IMG/VR virus record: IMGVR_UViG_3300035666_000157
Location: 1 to 24,266 of that record
Direction: 5' to 3' (one strand)
Source: a virus
DNA length: 24,266 nucleotides
Positions 1-6,179 of this stretch are shown here, piece by piece. The notes below the pieces were generated by a model, which did not search any database, was not told the DNA's origin, and saw nothing but the letters and a program-made list of their open reading frames with translations. A program made the translations under genes and the position numbers. How positions within the stretch are numbered: the first letter of the stretch is position 1; the number at the start of each line of letters is the position of its first letter.

Positions 1-41
1 GTCTGACCATCATCCAGGCAGGCGGCGGAGGGTTGGCATGA
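1..41 (+). CDS. 3' end of an upstream gene (partial)
   Basis: Reading from base 3 gives an open frame of 12 codons, ending with residues IIQAGGGGLA, that stops at TGA 39-41. This TGA overlaps the ATG of the next gene in an ATGA junction, the same tight coupling used elsewhere in this window, so it is probably the C-terminus of a protein whose body lies before the window. Too little is visible to assign a function. Confidence 0.5.
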   Translation, partial: LTIIQAGGGGLA

Positions 42-595
42 TTTCTACTGACATCACTGGTGGGGTTGGTGGAGATGCGGCACAGGTGTTCAACCTGTTG
101 GCAGTGGTTGCGAACCCGGATGCGTACGGTGCGAAACTCAAGGCTCTGGTAGAGGCCACCGAAGAGAACAAGAAATTTGTTGCTCTGGTGGCTCCTGCTT
201 CTGAAATCTTGAAGATCCGTGAGGACATCAAGACGGATCAGGCGCAGGCAAAGCAAGAGATTGCAGACGCCAAAGCCGAAGCCACAAAGATCAAGGCAGA
301 TGCCAAGGCTGCTGCCAAGGTGACGACGGACAAGGCCGACAAGGCGCTTGCTGACGCGCAGGAACAGGCTGCAAAGTTGATGGCAGAGGCACAGAAGGAA
401 CTGGCTGATGCCAAGTCTTCCAACGCTGCGCTGAAGGCCCAGACCGCCGCTGCGTCCGCTGCTGAGAAGTCCGCGCTGGCACGGGCGGATGAGTTGGCAA
501 AGATGGTGTCTGAGGCTCAAGCAGAGCGTGACGCTGCTGCGGCAGAACGCAAAGCACTTGCCGCCAAGGTTGAGGCGTTTGCCAAGGGGCTGTAA
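38..595 (+). CDS. Ala/Lys-rich coiled-coil protein, probably virion-associated
   Basis: 185 residues. I do not recognise a named family. After about 50 ordinary residues (VFNLLAVVANPDAYGAKLKA and following), residues about 60-180 are almost wholly Ala, Lys, Glu, Asp and Gln in a heptad-like pattern, predicting a long uninterrupted coiled coil. There are no Cys residues, no membrane segment and no catalytic motif. The start at ATG 38 is supported by GGAGG at 27-31, six bases upstream, and by the ATGA overlap with the preceding reading frame. It ends immediately before the next gene (TAA then ATG with no gap), so the two are translationally coupled. Coiled-coil proteins at this point in phage late operons can be scaffold, tail or fibre-assembly proteins; the sequence does not choose between these. 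A bacterial contaminant is unlikely given the context. Confidence 0.85.
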   Translation: MISTDITGGVGGDAAQVFNLLAVVANPDAYGAKLKALVEATEENKKFVALVAPASEILKIREDIKTDQAQAKQEIADAKAEATKIKADAKAAAKVTTDKADKALADAQEQAAKLMAEAQKELADAKSSNAALKAQTAAASAAEKSALARADELAKMVSEAQAERDAAAAERKALAAKVEAFAKGL

Positions 596-1585
596 ATGAC
601 GGGTATCGTTGATTTCCGTACCGAGTTACTTGACGAGGACGGCAATCCGATCACCGCCTCTAACCCGCTGCCTGTCACGGGCGGTGGGGGCGGGGGTGGC
701 AGCGCACTTTCTGACACTGTTTTTGTTGACTCCACGGGGCAACTGTTTGTCTACCGAGACACCGGCTCAGGTACGCCCAATGCCTATGAGATACCGGCCT
801 GGACCCTTTACACGCCGGTCGGGGCTGTTACAAGCGCATCAGCGGGTAACGCCGCCGCAAGCGCTACGGGTTCAGCAGTTCCGGGCTCTGCGGATTACGT
901 GGGCTTCAACTCTGGTGGTAACCTTGTTGGAGTAAGTTCGTCCAACCCGTTCCCTGTGACGGTTGGAAATTTCCCGGCTACGCAACCTGTCAGTGGGTCG
1001 GTGAGCGTCAGCAACTTCCCGGCTACGCAAGACGTAAACATCGTTGGCGGCTCAGGCGGCAACGCTGCGGCAAGCGCAACCGGCAGTGCAGTCCCTGCGT
1101 CCGCTGATTACGTTGGCTACAACAGTGGCGGCAACCTTGTCGGTGTGAGTTCTGCCACGCCGTTGCCGGTTAACGTGGTGGCGGGGTCTAGCGGCAACGC
1201 GGCGGCAAGCGCAACGGGCGCAGCGGTCCCTGCCTCGGCGGACTACATCGGCTTCAACGTCGGTGGAAATTTGACGGGAGTAAGCGAAACCACCCCCCTG
1301 CCTACGTCTGACGCAGCAGCGGAGGAAACCCGCCAAAGCATGTCGCTGCTGCTGGTGCGGATGTTGAACTACTTGAATGCCCCGATGGGGTATGACAAGA
1401 GTTTGCAGCGCCAGCGCGGTACGGTGGTGGTTGAAACGCTTCCGACATTGGCAGCAGTTACGACGGTCGCGACAGTCACCAACGTCACATCCCTGAACAA
1501 CATTGACACTTACAACGCCCGCATGACTGTGCTTGATGCCAACCGCGTAGCATGGGCGCAGTGTGTACGCGCAAGGATTACCTAA
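596..1585 (+). CDS. Repeat-bearing structural protein, putative fibre or baseplate-type
   Basis: 329 residues. The N-terminus (DEDGNPITASNPLPV followed by seven glycines) and the NFPATQ motifs (twice, residues about 125-145) are typical of phage virion proteins that bind or decorate the particle. Three copies of a 38-residue module (GNAAASATGSAVP-x-SADY and following) occupy residues 84-121, 155-192 and 200-237, separated by short linkers. The C-terminal third (about 245-329) is different: a short helix-like segment with RQSMSLLLVRMLNYL, then a Thr/Val-rich stretch. There is no signal peptide. ATG 596 directly follows the previous stop, with AAGGGG a few bases upstream as ribosome site. The repeats are Gly/Ala/Ser/Val-rich and probably form beta structure. 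The exact position in the virion is unknown. Confidence 0.85.
   Translation: MTGIVDFRTELLDEDGNPITASNPLPVTGGGGGGGSALSDTVFVDSTGQLFVYRDTGSGTPNAYEIPAWTLYTPVGAVTSASAGNAAASATGSAVPGSADYVGFNSGGNLVGVSSSNPFPVTVGNFPATQPVSGSVSVSNFPATQDVNIVGGSGGNAAASATGSAVPASADYVGYNSGGNLVGVSSATPLPVNVVAGSSGNAAASATGAAVPASADYIGFNVGGNLTGVSETTPLPTSDAAAEETRQSMSLLLVRMLNYLNAPMGYDKSLQRQRGTVVVETLPTLAAVTTVATVTNVTSLNNIDTYNARMTVLDANRVAWAQCVRARIT
845..1306 (+). repeat. Three copies of a 114-base coding module
   Basis: The copies are at 845-958, 1058-1171 and 1193-1306, each encoding 38 residues beginning GNAAASATG and ending near PFPV/PLPV. They are similar in protein but have many synonymous differences, so they are old duplications kept by selection on the protein rather than a recent DNA slippage. 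The linkers differ: 33 residues between copies 1 and 2 and seven between copies 2 and 3. Confidence 0.85.
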
Positions 1586-3211
1586 ATGGCAAACACGTTC
1601 AAAAAGGTCATTGACACGCTGGTGTGGCGGCAAGTTCCGCCGATGCCAAGCGCCCATGCGGCAGCGGTCAGTGTGTGCAGCGATCTGCGTTCTGACATCT
1701 CGCGGAATCCGTTCGTGTACCAATTGGTATCGGCGGCGATCCTGAACCGATTCAATATCGTCACCAAAGGATCTTCTTTTGTAGTCAACCCCGGCCTGGG
1801 CGGCACCTTCGGCGCTGGTGCAGCGTCGGCGTTTATTCCATCGTTTGGTTTGGTTGGAACGATTGCCGCTGGCGCTACGACAACTTCGGTGACGCTATCC
1901 ACCGCGCTGCCCACGGCACCCGGTTTGAATATGTTTGCCAACCGTGGAGGTTCAGGTGAGTATGGGTTCAAAATTCGCATCATTGACAATGGTGCGGGTG
2001 GGTCTGGTAAAACCGCAGAACGCTACATCACGGGTAACACGGCCAGCACCACACCGGTTATTACGGTGCTGTCGTCTTTTGGGTTTACCCCCGTTACGGG
2101 GTCGCGCTATGAGATTGTGGCGGGCCGGGTAGCGATGTTGTCTGCGGGTGCGCTGGCTGCAACGTCTTGGCGGTCGTTTGAAGTAGCGACCAATACCCTT
2201 GCGTCTATGACGCAGACCAACCTTCCGGCAACCATCGGTACGGACTCAAGCCTGATGGTGCTGGACGAGCAGTACACGCCTTACGACAACTCTCCCGGCG
2301 ACGGCATGATCAAGGGGGCGTACAACTACGACACGGGGGTTGTTTCTCGTTACGCCCTGACCGCCACGGCCACGGCAGCAGGCACGCTCACTGGTCAGGC
2401 TACGTTGGGTGATTCAGGCGTTGTTGCCAACGAGTACCGCAACTTCCAGATCAGAATTGTTGAGGACACCACCAACGTCACGGCTGTTGGTCAGCGCCGC
2501 ATCATCGCCTCGCACACCGCAGGACCGTCCCCTGTGTACACGCTGGGCAGCAACTGGACGGTCACGCCGAGCAGCACGGCAAAGTACGTGATTGAGTTGC
2601 CGAACCTTGTGTTGCTCCGCAGCACGGCTACCACCACGGTGTATACGTACAACTACACCGATGCCACGATCAACAACGGCACCAACAGCATCACAGCCAA
2701 TGCCTGGAGTACGACATACTTCGGCGCGGCTCCTGCGGCTAACGCTGCGGGCGGCATGTGGGCGCCGTCTTTTGGTATCCAGCCTGACGCAAACCGTTAC
2801 GCTCGACAGTCCTTCTGCTACTTCTTCCGAGGCGGTGCTGCTACGTTGGATGTGCTGGATATTGCAGCCAGTATCACCGGCACATGGACAGGAGCAATCA
2901 CTTACGACGGCTCACCGGGCGCATTTCCTGCCACGGGATCAGGCGGGTGCTACAGCCCGTTTGACAACGAGGGCCGCATGTTCTACATGAACCTGTACGT
3001 GGCATCGCAAATTTCGCAGATGTACCGCTTTGACGTTCAGAATCGCGTGATGTCAGCCTTTACGCCGACCGACTTTTTGCAGGCTGGCACTGCGGCGCTA
3101 GGGAATCGGGTGGCGTGTTACTGCGCCCTTGACGGCACGGACACTTACGACACGGTGTTCTTGCAGTCGCATCTTTCCACAATCGCACAAGAATGCGTGG
3201 TGCTGGTATGA
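1586..3211 (+). CDS. Large beta-rich virion structural protein
   Basis: 541 residues starting at ATG 1586, directly after the preceding TAA. The start LVWRQVPPMPSAHAAA and a body rich in Thr, Ala, Gly and aromatic residues are typical of phage structural proteins in environmental contigs; I cannot name a characterised homologue. Two related modules, residues 124-177 and 282-336, share the order Glu-Tyr, an IRI strand, an Arg-x-Ile strand, a TA..P turn and a final (Arg/Lys)-Tyr-x-Ile strand, indicating an internal duplication. The C-terminal half contains repeated Tyr/Asp/Phe segments (FYMNLYVASQISQMYRFDV) that would suit beta-propeller blades. No membrane segment, signal peptide or enzymatic motif is evident. 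It ends in an ATGA overlap with the next gene. A tail, fibre-anchor or capsid-surface role is possible. Confidence 0.8.
   Translation: MANTFKKVIDTLVWRQVPPMPSAHAAAVSVCSDLRSDISRNPFVYQLVSAAILNRFNIVTKGSSFVVNPGLGGTFGAGAASAFIPSFGLVGTIAAGATTTSVTLSTALPTAPGLNMFANRGGSGEYGFKIRIIDNGAGGSGKTAERYITGNTASTTPVITVLSSFGFTPVTGSRYEIVAGRVAMLSAGALAATSWRSFEVATNTLASMTQTNLPATIGTDSSLMVLDEQYTPYDNSPGDGMIKGAYNYDTGVVSRYALTATATAAGTLTGQATLGDSGVVANEYRNFQIRIVEDTTNVTAVGQRRIIASHTAGPSPVYTLGSNWTVTPSSTAKYVIELPNLVLLRSTATTTVYTYNYTDATINNGTNSITANAWSTTYFGAAPAANAAGGMWAPSFGIQPDANRYARQSFCYFFRGGAATLDVLDIAASITGTWTGAITYDGSPGAFPATGSGGCYSPFDNEGRMFYMNLYVASQISQMYRFDVQNRVMSAFTPTDFLQAGTAALGNRVACYCALDGTDTYDTVFLQSHLSTIAQECVVLV
1955..2593 (+). repeat. 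Two diverged copies of a ~55-residue module within one protein
   Basis: Copy A is 1955-2116 (residues 124-177) and copy B is 2429-2593 (residues 282-336). They share E-Y, IRI, an Arg plus Ile strand, TA-x-x-P, TP and (R/K)-Y-x-I at matching spacing. Identity is low, so this is inferred from the pattern and not from an alignment score. Confidence 0.5.
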
Positions 3212-3375
3212 CGCTGGCCGAACTGATTCAGTTGGTGAGCTACAAGTTGGCGGCGCTGAACTCAGCGCGTGCGTCAGCAGTAGCGGTAGGCGATCTGAAT
3301 CAGGTCGTGAACATTGACGCGCAGATCTCGCAGACGCAGATCACGCTGGATCAGTTGAGGTCGATCAATGGCTAA
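3208..3375 (+). CDS. Small conserved phage protein, helical, 55 residues
   Basis: I place the start at ATG 3208, giving MTLAELIQLVSYKLAALNSA, because this ATG overlaps the preceding stop as ATGA. A longer frame from ATG 3193 would add only MRGAG and overlap the previous gene by 19 bases. The protein is short, helical and amphipathic, with an AVGDLNQVVNIDAQISQTQ middle and a QLRS end. Similar 50-60 residue proteins are common beside structural genes in tailed phages, but no function is established that I know of. It overlaps the next gene by eight bases (3368-3375). Confidence 0.75.
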   Translation: MTLAELIQLVSYKLAALNSARASAVAVGDLNQVVNIDAQISQTQITLDQLRSING

Positions 3376-3622
3376 GACACCTGCTTGGACCCGCAAGGAA
3401 GGCAAATCCGAAGCCGGAGGCTTGAATGCCAAAGGCCGTGCTTCCTACAACCGCGCCAACCCTGGCAAACCTGGGCTGAAGGCCCCGCAGCCCGAAGGTG
3501 GCCCGCGCCGTGATTCATTTTGTGCCCGGATGAAGGGCATGAAGGCTAAACTCACCAGCGAGAAGACGGCCAAGGATCCGAACTCTCGTATCAACAAAAG
3601 CCTGCGGGCATGGAACTGCTGA
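3368..3622 (+). CDS. Small basic protein, DUF6321-like
   Basis: 84 residues, strongly basic. The ordered motifs PAWTRKEGKSEAGGLNAKGR, RRDSFCARMKGMK, and KDPNSRINKSLRAWNC match the pattern I know from phage proteins of the DUF6321 type, where essentially the whole protein is the domain. Two Cys (in SFCARM and at the last residue) could be a metal or disulphide pair, but this is not shown. The start overlaps the previous gene by eight bases. Such proteins recur in phage structural regions without a known activity; the high Lys/Arg content suggests binding to nucleic acid or to an acidic virion partner, which is inference. Confidence 0.8.
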   Translation: MAKTPAWTRKEGKSEAGGLNAKGRASYNRANPGKPGLKAPQPEGGPRRDSFCARMKGMKAKLTSEKTAKDPNSRINKSLRAWNC

Positions 3623-3623
3623 C

Positions 3624-3869
3624 ATGGAATCCTTGGTCTGGAACACAATTCTCACGGTCCTACTTGGCGTGGTGGCATATCTCATGATGTCAAAATTTGC
3701 TGAACTAGACAGGATCAGTATCCTGCTCAACAAGACGCGGGAAGAGATTGCGCGGGATCACATCACACGGGCAGAGTTCCGGCAGGACATGGGCAAGTTG
3801 TTCGACAGGTTCGACTTGCTAGAGAAGAAGTTGGATGGTCTGCGTGAACGCAGAGCGCCAGGGAACTGA
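3624..3869 (+). CDS. Small membrane-anchored coiled-coil protein
   Basis: 81 residues. Residues about 5-22 (VWNTILTVLLGVVAYLMM) form one clear transmembrane helix, followed by an Asp/Glu/Arg-rich helix to the C-terminus with heptad-like Leu/Ile spacing (RISILLNKTREEIARD, LFDRFDLLEKKLDGL). The start at ATG 3624 lies one base after the previous stop. The layout of one N-terminal anchor and a soluble coiled coil is found in accessory lysis proteins (for example XhlA-like proteins carry a similar combination in the opposite order) and in superinfection-related membrane proteins. It is distant from the lysis genes at 9805-11215, so I do not assign a lysis role. Confidence 0.75.
   Translation: MESLVWNTILTVLLGVVAYLMMSKFAELDRISILLNKTREEIARDHITRAEFRQDMGKLFDRFDLLEKKLDGLRERRAPGN
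3860..3864 (+). promoter_or_regulatory. Ribosome binding site deciding GTG start 3871
   Basis: AGGGA lies six bases before GTG 3871, inside the end of the upstream gene. It favours GTG over the in-frame ATG at 3835. Confidence 0.6.
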
Positions 3870-3870
3870 A

Positions 3871-4158
3871 GTGCCTATCAAGTCGGAAGCTCAGAGGCGG
3901 TTGATGTATGCTGCCATGAAAGATCCCAAGGGTACAGGCATCCCCCGTAGCGTTGCCGAGAAGTTTGTCGGGCCAAAGGCCCATAAGGAGTCTGATATGA
4001 AGAAACCTATGCCTGCCTTCCTGATGAAGAAGGACGACAAGAAGCCCAAGAAGATGATGGGCGGCGGCGCGGCCTACGCCAAGGGCGGCGGCGTGGAGTC
4101 CAAGGGCAAGACCAAGGGCAAGATGGTGAAGATGGCAATGGGCGGCAAAGCCTGCTAA
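3871..4158 (+). CDS. DUF3008-like basic protein fused to an AKGG-motif tail
   Basis: 95 residues from GTG 3871. That start gives (M)PIKSEAQRRLMYAAMKDP, the expected beginning of DUF3008-like small phage proteins, and is preceded by AGGGA (3860-3864) at six bases. The upstream in-frame ATG 3835 would add MVCVNAERQGTE, which overlaps the previous gene by 35 bases and has no family support. Residues 1-42 are the DUF3008-like part (GTGIPRSVAEKFV). Residues 43-95 are a separate, very Lys/Gly/Met-rich tail with AAYAKGGG and MAMGGKAC. An internal ATG at 3997 with its own strong ribosome site opens this tail (see the separate entry). The function is unknown; a virion or DNA-associated role is an inference from charge and position. 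Confidence 0.8.
   Translation: MPIKSEAQRRLMYAAMKDPKGTGIPRSVAEKFVGPKAHKESDMKKPMPAFLMKKDDKKPKKMMGGGAAYAKGGGVESKGKTKGKMVKMAMGGKAC
3985..3990 (+). promoter_or_regulatory. Internal ribosome binding site for ATG 3997
   Basis: A perfect AAGGAG lies six bases before an in-frame ATG within the DUF3008-like gene. It coincides with codons for the Lys-Glu region and may be chance, but its strength and spacing equal the best sites in the window. Confidence 0.5.
3997..4158 (+). CDS. Possible internal-start product, 53 residues, AKGG tail alone
   Basis: Translation from ATG 3997 would give MKKPMPAFLMKKDDKKPKKM and then the Gly/Lys tail, in the same frame and with the same stop as the gene from 3871. The evidence is the AAGGAG at 3985-3990 and the fact that the peptide resembles free-standing MKKPMPAF-type small basic proteins of other phages. 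If real, the locus makes two proteins sharing a C-terminus. Alternatively the site is left over from a fusion of two formerly separate genes. Neither can be settled from the sequence. Confidence 0.4.
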   Translation: MKKPMPAFLMKKDDKKPKKMMGGGAAYAKGGGVESKGKTKGKMVKMAMGGKAC

Positions 4159-4162
4159 GGAG
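4157..4162 (+). promoter_or_regulatory. Strong ribosome binding site before ATG 4168
   Basis: AAGGAG begins within the stop codon of the previous gene, five bases before ATG 4168. Confidence 0.6.
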
Positions 4163-4167
4163 TAGTC

Positions 4168-4698
4168 ATGAAGAAGCGTGGATTCCGGTACGACGAAGGC
4201 GGTGAAGTAGAAATGGAAGAGGGTTCTGGCGGCTACGGTGCGCTGTCTGAGCCTGAGCCTGCTGCCGAAAAACCCAAGTCTTTTAAGGAAGCCTTCGCAG
4301 AAGCGAGGGCCGCTGGCGACAAGACCTTCATGTTTGGTGGCAAGAAGTACACCACTGAAACTGCCGGGGGAAAGCGCTCTGAACCTGTTGGCCGCCCTCG
4401 CGGTGAAAGTGGGCCGGTTTCCACAACCCGACAGATGGCTGATCGCGCAGCAGCAGATACCCAGAACGCTCGGGCAGCTTCGGAGCGCCGTACGGCGGCA
4501 GCTAGGGAGGCGGAGTCTGAGCGTTCTCGTGAATCTCGTCGCGCAACCCCCCCGGGCACAGCGCAGAAGCGTGGAGTTGTGAGCATGGCGGGAGTAAACC
4601 CAAAGACGTTGTTGCCGGGGCAAGGCTACGCCAAAGGCGGCTCCGTCCGTGGCGACGGCTGCGCTCAGCGCGGGCACACCAAGGGTAAGGTGTACTGA
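4168..4698 (+). CDS. Mosaic small phage protein with RGDGCAQRGHTKGK C-terminus
   Basis: 176 residues in three visible parts. Residues 1-30 are acidic and glycine-rich (FRYDEGGEVEMEEG). Residues about 37-64 (SFKEAFAEARAAGDKTFMF followed by GGKKYTTE) form a compact motif often seen in phage proteins of unknown role. The middle (about 65-135) is Arg/Ala/Ser-rich and low-complexity, probably disordered. The last 23 residues contain YAKGG at 154-158, then SVRGDGCAQRGHTKGKVY, a C-terminal signature known to me from many phage proteins but without an assigned function. The RGD tripeptide here is likely incidental to that signature. The start has a perfect AAGGAG site, and the stop overlaps the next ATG by one base. 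It is likely virion-associated by context only. Confidence 0.75.
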   Translation: MKKRGFRYDEGGEVEMEEGSGGYGALSEPEPAAEKPKSFKEAFAEARAAGDKTFMFGGKKYTTETAGGKRSEPVGRPRGESGPVSTTRQMADRAAADTQNARAASERRTAAAREAESERSRESRRATPPGTAQKRGVVSMAGVNPKTLLPGQGYAKGGSVRGDGCAQRGHTKGKVY

Positions 4699-4892
4699 TG
4701 CGCGCAAGTAGGGGCATGGGAGCAATCAGGGATGAACTCAAACGTCCTAAGAAACTTGCCAAGGGTGGTGGACTGTATGAGAACATCCATGCCAAGCGTG
4801 CCCGCATTGCCGCAGGATCGGGCGAAGCCATGCGCAAGCCGGGTGCTCCCGGCGCTCCTACTGCCAAAGCGTTTAAGCAGTCTGCAAAGTAA
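4698..4892 (+). CDS. Small basic protein of the GLYENIHAKR type
   Basis: 64 residues, mostly Lys, Arg, Ala and Gly. The order LAKGG (20-24), GLYENIHAKRARIAAGSGE, MRKPGAPGAP and AFKQSAK is a recurring signature of small phage proteins, sometimes found as the C-terminal domain of longer proteins. No biochemical function is known to me. ATG 4698 overlaps the previous stop by one base (TGATG), showing translational coupling. It is among the carriers of the motif discussed in the findings. Confidence 0.8.
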   Translation: MRASRGMGAIRDELKRPKKLAKGGGLYENIHAKRARIAAGSGEAMRKPGAPGAPTAKAFKQSAK

Positions 4893-4895
4893 GCC

Positions 4896-5591
4896 ATGAC
4901 AACCTCCGGCACCGCTACGTTTAACATGGATCTTAATGAGATCGTCGAGGAAGCGATGGCGCGGTGTGGCGCAGAAATGCGCACGGGCTGGGATTTGCGT
5001 ACTGCACGAAATTCATTAAACCTTATGCTCATTGATTGGGCGTCGAGGGGAATAAATTTATGGTGCATTGAGCAAGGCTCACAAGTCCTAACCCCCGGTA
5101 CAAATACATACACCCTCCCTGCCGACACGGTAGATTTGCTGGAGCATGTGATTCGCACGGGCGCGGGGAATGTCTCCACGCAGACAGACCTGACCATTAC
5201 GCGGATCAGCGTTTCAACGTACTCCAGCATCCCGAACAAGCTCCAGTCCGCAAGGCCGATTCAGATCTGGATCAACCGCCAAGGCCCTGCTCCGCAGTTC
5301 ACGGTGTGGCCCACGCCTGACAATTCTCAGACCTACACGCTGGTGTACTGGCGCTTGCGCAGGATGCAGGATGCTGGTGCCGGTGGCACGTACACGCAGG
5401 ACATCCCGTTCCGCTTCTTGAACGCGCTGGTAGCAGGTCTTGCGTACTACCTGTCCATGAAGATTCCAGGCGCGATGGAAAGGATGCAGGTATTGAAGGC
5501 TCAATACGATGAGGCGTGGGACCTCGCCAGTTCCGAGGACCGTGAGAAGGCAGCGGTTCGCTTTATCCCAAGGCAGTTTTTTATTTCGTAA
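4896..5591 (+). CDS. Head-tail adaptor-like protein (T7 gp11 / P22 gp4-type)
   Basis: 231 residues. It has an N-terminal helical segment with LNEIVEEAMARCGAEMRTGW, then RTARNSLNLMLIDWASRGIN, a conserved strand TYTLPADTVDLLEHVIRT, a central beta region (QIWINRQGPAPQFTVWPTPD) and a C-terminal helical bundle LNALVAGLAYYLSMK with EDREKAAVRFIPRQ near the end. This order is the one I know from a widespread phage family modelled as connector or gatekeeper proteins sitting under the portal. The assignment is by sequence pattern, not a search. The length fits. The ribosome site before ATG 4896 is weak. The next gene is a homing endonuclease only three bases after its stop, so the adaptor gene flanks a recombination-active locus. 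Confidence 0.7.
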   Translation: MTTSGTATFNMDLNEIVEEAMARCGAEMRTGWDLRTARNSLNLMLIDWASRGINLWCIEQGSQVLTPGTNTYTLPADTVDLLEHVIRTGAGNVSTQTDLTITRISVSTYSSIPNKLQSARPIQIWINRQGPAPQFTVWPTPDNSQTYTLVYWRLRRMQDAGAGGTYTQDIPFRFLNALVAGLAYYLSMKIPGAMERMQVLKAQYDEAWDLASSEDREKAAVRFIPRQFFIS

Positions 5592-5594
5592 ACT

Positions 5595-6179
5595 ATGCCG
5601 CACAAAGATCCTGAAGCACGGAAAGCATACGTAAAGGCGTATGCGGAAAAACGTCGCTTGGAACTAAATGCGTATCGTAAAGAGTGGAAGGCCGCTAATA
5701 AAGACAAGATGGCTGTGTACGACAAAAAGTACAAAGAAAAGAAAGGCGAGGCTTTTGCACTGGAACAAAGATTGCGTACAGCTAAATGGCGTGAGCAAAA
5801 TTTGGAAAAAGTACGGGTTTCCAACAGAGAGCGCGCAGCTAAAAAGCGTGCGCAACAGCCTGAAAAAATTAAAGCGGCAAAAAAACTGTATGCCCAAAGA
5901 AACAGAGCTGTACTTAACGCCGCAGCAGCACGAAGGAAAGCGGCTAAGTTGAAACGTACCCCAAAGTGGCTTACAAAGTTTGACAAGCTAAAGATTAAGT
6001 GTGTTTACTCAATAGCAGCAATGCTTACTCGTGTAAACAATGAGCCGTGGCATGTAGACCATATCATTCCGTTGCAAGGAGATTTTGTCTCCGGTTTGCA
6101 TACGCCTTCAAATTTGCAAGTTATGCTCGGCGTTGAAAACGTACGCAAGCATAAGAAGTTTGAGGTAGTGCATGGCTAA
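5595..6179 (+). CDS. HNH homing endonuclease, free-standing
   Basis: 194 residues. Residues 1-120 are an extremely Lys/Arg/Ala-rich helix (PEARKAYVKAYAEKRRLELN), likely the DNA-contacting arm. The C-terminus carries the HNH core: WHVDHIIPLQG at 152-162 with catalytic His156 and metal-type Asp155, a second His at 169, Asn173 in TPSNLQ, Asn182, and a closing VRKHKKF (Lys185-His186). It would cut DNA, probably nicking a relative that lacks the insert to promote its own spread. It lacks a convincing ribosome site and is AT-richer than its neighbours: counted by hand, 5701-5760 is about 42% GC against about 65% in 5341-5400. It begins three bases after the adaptor gene and overlaps the zinc-ribbon gene by eight bases, fitting a mobile insertion between two structural genes. 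Confidence 0.85.
   Translation: MPHKDPEARKAYVKAYAEKRRLELNAYRKEWKAANKDKMAVYDKKYKEKKGEAFALEQRLRTAKWREQNLEKVRVSNRERAAKKRAQQPEKIKAAKKLYAQRNRAVLNAAAARRKAAKLKRTPKWLTKFDKLKIKCVYSIAAMLTRVNNEPWHVDHIIPLQGDFVSGLHTPSNLQVMLGVENVRKHKKFEVVHG

Noticed and set aside
1052-1723. Minus-strand open frame of 223 residues rich in Arg, Cys, His and Val
   Set aside because: It is antisense to two recognisable structural genes and has no motifs of its own.
3193-3207. Longer N-terminus (MRGAG) for the 55-residue protein
   Set aside because: It would deepen the overlap with the preceding gene. ATG 3208 sits in an ATGA junction like other starts here.
3624-3869. Assigning the single-TM coiled-coil protein as a spanin or holin
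   Set aside because: It has no lipobox or paired outer-membrane partner, and it is far from the holin and endolysin. The topology alone is not enough.
4654-4662. RGD tripeptide as an integrin-type adhesion motif
   Set aside because: It is part of the recurring phage RGDGCAQRG signature; nothing supports an adhesion role.
3763-4725. Minus-strand open frame of 320 residues
   Set aside because: It runs opposite four well-supported small genes with matching ribosome sites. Its composition (Arg, Leu, His, Cys, Ser) is typical of an antisense shadow.
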